Below, in pieces: positions 22,422 to 24,662 of a stretch of 24,662 bases of DNA. Each line of letters starts with the position of its first letter. Position 1 is the stretch's first letter. The notes beneath the pieces were generated by a model, which saw nothing but the letters and a program-made list of their open reading frames with translations, was not told where the DNA came from and ran no database searches. The translations under genes were made by a program, and so were the position numbers. The DNA is from JAIYDJ01 sp038246975 (GTDB lineage Bacteria > Pseudomonadota > Alphaproteobacteria > Rhodobacterales > Rhodobacteraceae), in the NCBI GenBank assembly GCA_038246975.1, contig JBBRVJ010000031.1:1-24662 (forward strand), written 5' to 3'.

Positions 22422-23498
22422 ATGCACCTGCCCCCCGCCGCGCCGACCCCGATGCTTGACGACATCGCCCGCCAGCCGGATGTGCTGGCCGTGCTGGTGG
22501 CGCGGGCCGACGAGATTGCGGCCTTTGCAGCCGCGCATCTGACGCCCGGTCCGGGGGGGCGGGTGCATGTATTCGGCAGCGGAGACGGCTGGTTTGCGGC
22601 GCGGGCGGTGTTGGCGGGGCATCCTGCGGCTTTGGCCCATTCGGGGTTGGACTTTCTTTTGCATCACGCCGGGGGGCTGACAGGTGCCGACCGGGCGCTG
22701 GCGATTTCGATGTCGGGCAATGTGGACCGCACGTTCGAGGCTGTGCTGCGGGCGCAAGGGGCCGGGGCGGCGGTTGCGTTGCTGACCAACGGGCCCGGCG
22801 GGCGGATCGCCGCGACGGGGGCGGCGCGGCTGTCTTTGGACATGCCCGACCTTGCACCGTTCCTGTGCGGTACCGCCAGCTATACGGCCACGCTGGCCGC
22901 CTTGATGCTGGCGTTTCGTCCGGGGGCTGGTGTGGGGTTGGCGGGGGTGATCCCCGGTCTGCCGGGCTTGATCGATGAGGCGTCATCGCTCGCCCGACGC
23001 ATCGTGGCAGAGATCGGCTGCCCGCCTGGAGTCCGCTGGCTGGGGGCTGGGGCCAGCGTGGCGACGGCCGATTATGGGGCGGCGAAATGTGTGGAACTGG
23101 CGCGTTTGCCTTCATGGTCGGACGACATCGAGGAATTTGCCCATCGGCAGTACTGGGCGATGGCGACGGATGAGCTGGTCGTGCTGTTGCCCGACAGCCC
23201 CGAGGCTGCGTCTTATGCCGATGCCACGGCAGAGGCGCTGTCGGACATTGCAACCCCGACGCTGGCGCTGGAACCCGAAGGGATGACGGTGCCCCACGCA
23301 CGGTGGCGGCTGGCCTTGCCGGGGGGGCGCGCGACGGCGACGATTGCCCAGGCGATTGCGCTGCAACCCTTGGTCTATCATCTGGCACGGGCCAGCGGCA
23401 CCGACCCCGACCGTCGCCCGCATCTGCGCGAAGATGCGGCGCGGTTTGCCGTCAGCCGCAAGCTGACCCGGCGGTCCTTGCTGGGCACGGGGCAATAG
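22422..23498 (+). CDS. SIS-domain sugar isomerase-like protein
   Basis: A 358-residue protein with two SIS domains, more diverged than the one at 19364-20554. Domain 1 has VHVFGSGDGWFAARAVL (48-64) and LAISMSGNVDRTFEA (93-107), where SGNVDRT replaces the usual SxSGxT phosphosugar loop. Domain 2 has RWLGAGASVATADYGAAKCVELA and then DDIEEFAHRQYW, which keeps the EEFxH glutamate. AAAGGAG at 22411-22417 lies four bases before the ATG, an unmistakable ribosome site, so the longer frame from 22350 is not used. It abuts the deacetylase gene with no gap (TAG then ATG). Two different SIS proteins in one locus suggest two steps, or a two-part enzyme, acting on a phosphorylated amino sugar or conjugate. 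Confidence 0.85.
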   Translation: MHLPPAAPTPMLDDIARQPDVLAVLVARADEIAAFAAAHLTPGPGGRVHVFGSGDGWFAARAVLAGHPAALAHSGLDFLLHHAGGLTGADRALAISMSGNVDRTFEAVLRAQGAGAAVALLTNGPGGRIAATGAARLSLDMPDLAPFLCGTASYTATLAALMLAFRPGAGVGLAGVIPGLPGLIDEASSLARRIVAEIGCPPGVRWLGAGASVATADYGAAKCVELARLPSWSDDIEEFAHRQYWAMATDELVVLLPDSPEAASYADATAEALSDIATPTLALEPEGMTVPHARWRLALPGGRATATIAQAIALQPLVYHLARASGTDPDRRPHLREDAARFAVSRKLTRRSLLGTGQ

Positions 23499-24386
23499 AT
23501 GCTGCCGCGCCAGACCCGCTATGGTTATAGCGCCCTGCCGCAGCGGCCCGGTTGGACATGGCCGGGGGGGTCGAAACTGGCCGTTTATGTGGCGCTGGGC
23601 GTCGAGGAATACATCTTTGGCGAGGGAATGACCGAGGATCTTTTTCCCGGTGCGCCAAAGCCGGATTACGCCAACACCTCGTGGCGCGATTATGGCAACC
23701 GGGTTGGCGGGTTCCGGGTGATGGATGCCTGTGCGGCGGCGGGGTTGACGCCCGCGCTGTTGCTGAACACCGAGCTTTATGACCACGCACCTGCCGTGAC
23801 GGATCATGCCCGCGCGCTGGGCTGCGAGGTGGTGGCGCATGGGTTGACCAATTCGCACACGTTGGCCGGTCGCGATCCGCAGGATGAGGCGGCCTATCTG
23901 GCGGCGGTGGCGGCGGCGATTTCGCGGGCCGAGGGTCAGGCGCCTGCGGGCTGGTCCAGCCCTTGGCTGGCGCATACCGATCACACGGCGGATTTGCTGG
24001 TGGAGACGGGTTATCGCTACGTCCTTGATCTGGGGATGGACGATCAGCCGGTCTGGCTGTCGACGCGCAGCGGGCCGTTGCTGTGCGTGCCTTACGGGTT
24101 GGAGTTGAACGACAGCACCACGATCATCGGGCGGCAAGCCGACGCGCGCGACTTTGCGCAGATGATCATCGACCAGTTCGACGAATTGCTGCATCAGGCA
24201 GAGGTCGGGGATCAGGCTCTGGTGATGCCGATCGTGCTGCATTCGTTCATCTCGGGCCAGCCGTTCCGGCTGCGGGCGCTGCGGGCGGCGCTGGACCATA
24301 TCGCAGCGGTCGGGGATCGCATCTGGCGGACCAGTCCGGGGGCGATTGCGCAGCATATCTTCGATCAGCCGTCGCGGGCGGTCTAA
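23499..24386 (+). CDS. PuuE-like polysaccharide deacetylase-family protein
   Basis: A 295-residue NodB-fold protein of the PuuE/allantoinase branch. It starts MLPRQTRYGYSALPQRPGWTWPGGSKLAVYVALGVEEY, where members have the first acidic motif; here the position carries E36-E37. The metal site is HGLTNSH (114-120, H114 and H120), followed by GWSSPWLAHTDHT (151-163) and VLHSF (246-250). Relatives hydrolyse C-N bonds in cyclic amides such as allantoin, or deacetylate sugars. It follows the SIS gene with no spacer, so it belongs to the same operon and probably the same pathway. Its end overlaps the convergent PuuE-like gene by four bases. The substrate is unknown. Confidence 0.83.
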   Translation: MLPRQTRYGYSALPQRPGWTWPGGSKLAVYVALGVEEYIFGEGMTEDLFPGAPKPDYANTSWRDYGNRVGGFRVMDACAAAGLTPALLLNTELYDHAPAVTDHARALGCEVVAHGLTNSHTLAGRDPQDEAAYLAAVAAAISRAEGQAPAGWSSPWLAHTDHTADLLVETGYRYVLDLGMDDQPVWLSTRSGPLLCVPYGLELNDSTTIIGRQADARDFAQMIIDQFDELLHQAEVGDQALVMPIVLHSFISGQPFRLRALRAALDHIAAVGDRIWRTSPGAIAQHIFDQPSRAV

Positions 24387-24662
24387 AGCCCCTGCGCCAG
24401 CCAGCACTTGGCGATATCGTCCCGCCGCGCGACCCAAGCGGCTCCCGACGCTGCCACATGCGCCAGAAACGTCTGCAACCCGGCAATGCGGCCCGGTCGC
24501 CCGATGATCCTTGTGTGCAACCCCACCGTCATCATGCGCGGCACATCGTTGCCTTCTTCGGCCAGCCAGTCGAAGGCGTTGATGCAGTAGGTCGCGAAAT
24601 CGTCGCCCTGAACAAAGCGCGGGACGCGGAAGAAGTTCATATCGTTGGTGTCGAACGCATAG
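24383..24662 (-). CDS. PuuE-like polysaccharide deacetylase/allantoinase, C-terminal part (cut by window edge)
   Basis: The minus strand is open from the window edge to a TAG at 24383-24385, giving about 92 residues: YAFDTNDMNFF, then GDDFATYCINAFDWLAEEG, MMTVGLHTRIIGRPGRIAGLQTFL and VARRDDIAKCWL. The last blocks closely follow the C-terminus of PuuE-type proteins (SVGLHCRLVGRPGR, then W-x-x-RRxDIA), whose histidine helps the active site. The N-terminal metal motifs lie outside the window. It is convergent with its relative at 23499-24386 and shares four bases with it. PuuE acts in allantoin breakdown, though many relatives act on other substrates. Confidence 0.85.
   Translation of the reverse strand, partial: YAFDTNDMNFFRVPRFVQGDDFATYCINAFDWLAEEGNDVPRMMTVGLHTRIIGRPGRIAGLQTFLAHVAASGAAWVARRDDIAKCWLAQGL

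Noticed and set aside
1..24662. tRNA, rRNA, transposase or prophage genes
   Set aside because: None was recognised: no transposase or integrase motifs and no cloverleaf-like or rRNA-like sequence noted by eye. A covariance-model scan would be needed to exclude small RNAs.

Overview
The window reads as a chromosomal segment of a high-GC alphaproteobacterium, most likely of the Rhodobacterales (Rhodobacter/Paracoccus/Roseobacter relatives). The basis is the strong GC bias at third codon positions, ATGA/GTGA stop-start overlaps, a GbcA-type Rieske oxygenase, and the general look of the proteins. I ran no searches; every family call is from motifs and recalled family sequences.

Left part (1-14478): a surface-carbohydrate neighbourhood. 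A truncated UDP-sugar dehydrogenase (1-579, minus) is divergent from an Opp/Dpp-type double ATPase (828-2720) that has no permeases in the window. Then comes a plus-strand run of five genes (2959-9901): a MurG-like glycosyltransferase, a GT4 glycosyltransferase, a second MurG-like glycosyltransferase, a 906-residue ABC-exporter-like protein in which every ATPase motif is destroyed and the nucleotide-binding domain carries a large insertion, and a small stand-alone cyclic-nucleotide-binding protein with an intact phosphate-binding cassette. Around it lie a calcineurin-fold phosphoesterase (minus), an MBL-fold hydrolase (plus), and a coupled pair (minus) of a GT4 glycosyltransferase and a NodB-type deacetylase. 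I infer an undescribed glycan or glycolipid assembly/export system with a non-hydrolysing ABC-like membrane protein and possible cyclic-nucleotide control.

Middle part (14527-17655): an array of four 11-bp repeats, a glycine-betaine monooxygenase (gbcA, minus), a decayed stretch holding two gene fossils (a HupE/UreJ-like membrane protein on minus and the C-terminus of a GspD-like secretin on plus), and rsgA (plus).

Right part (17728-24662): an Asp/Glu/hydantoin racemase-family gene, then a divergent sugar-catabolic locus around a DeoR-family regulator. The minus arm is BtpA/SgcQ TIM-barrel protein, double-SIS protein, PfkB kinase. The plus arm is the DeoR regulator, another SIS protein and a PuuE-like deacetylase. 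The kinase plus SIS pair resembles fructoselysine (Amadori product) systems, which makes an amino-linked or otherwise unusual sugar a reasonable substrate guess. The window ends inside a second PuuE-like deacetylase on the minus strand. Candidate operators lie in front of the second SIS gene.
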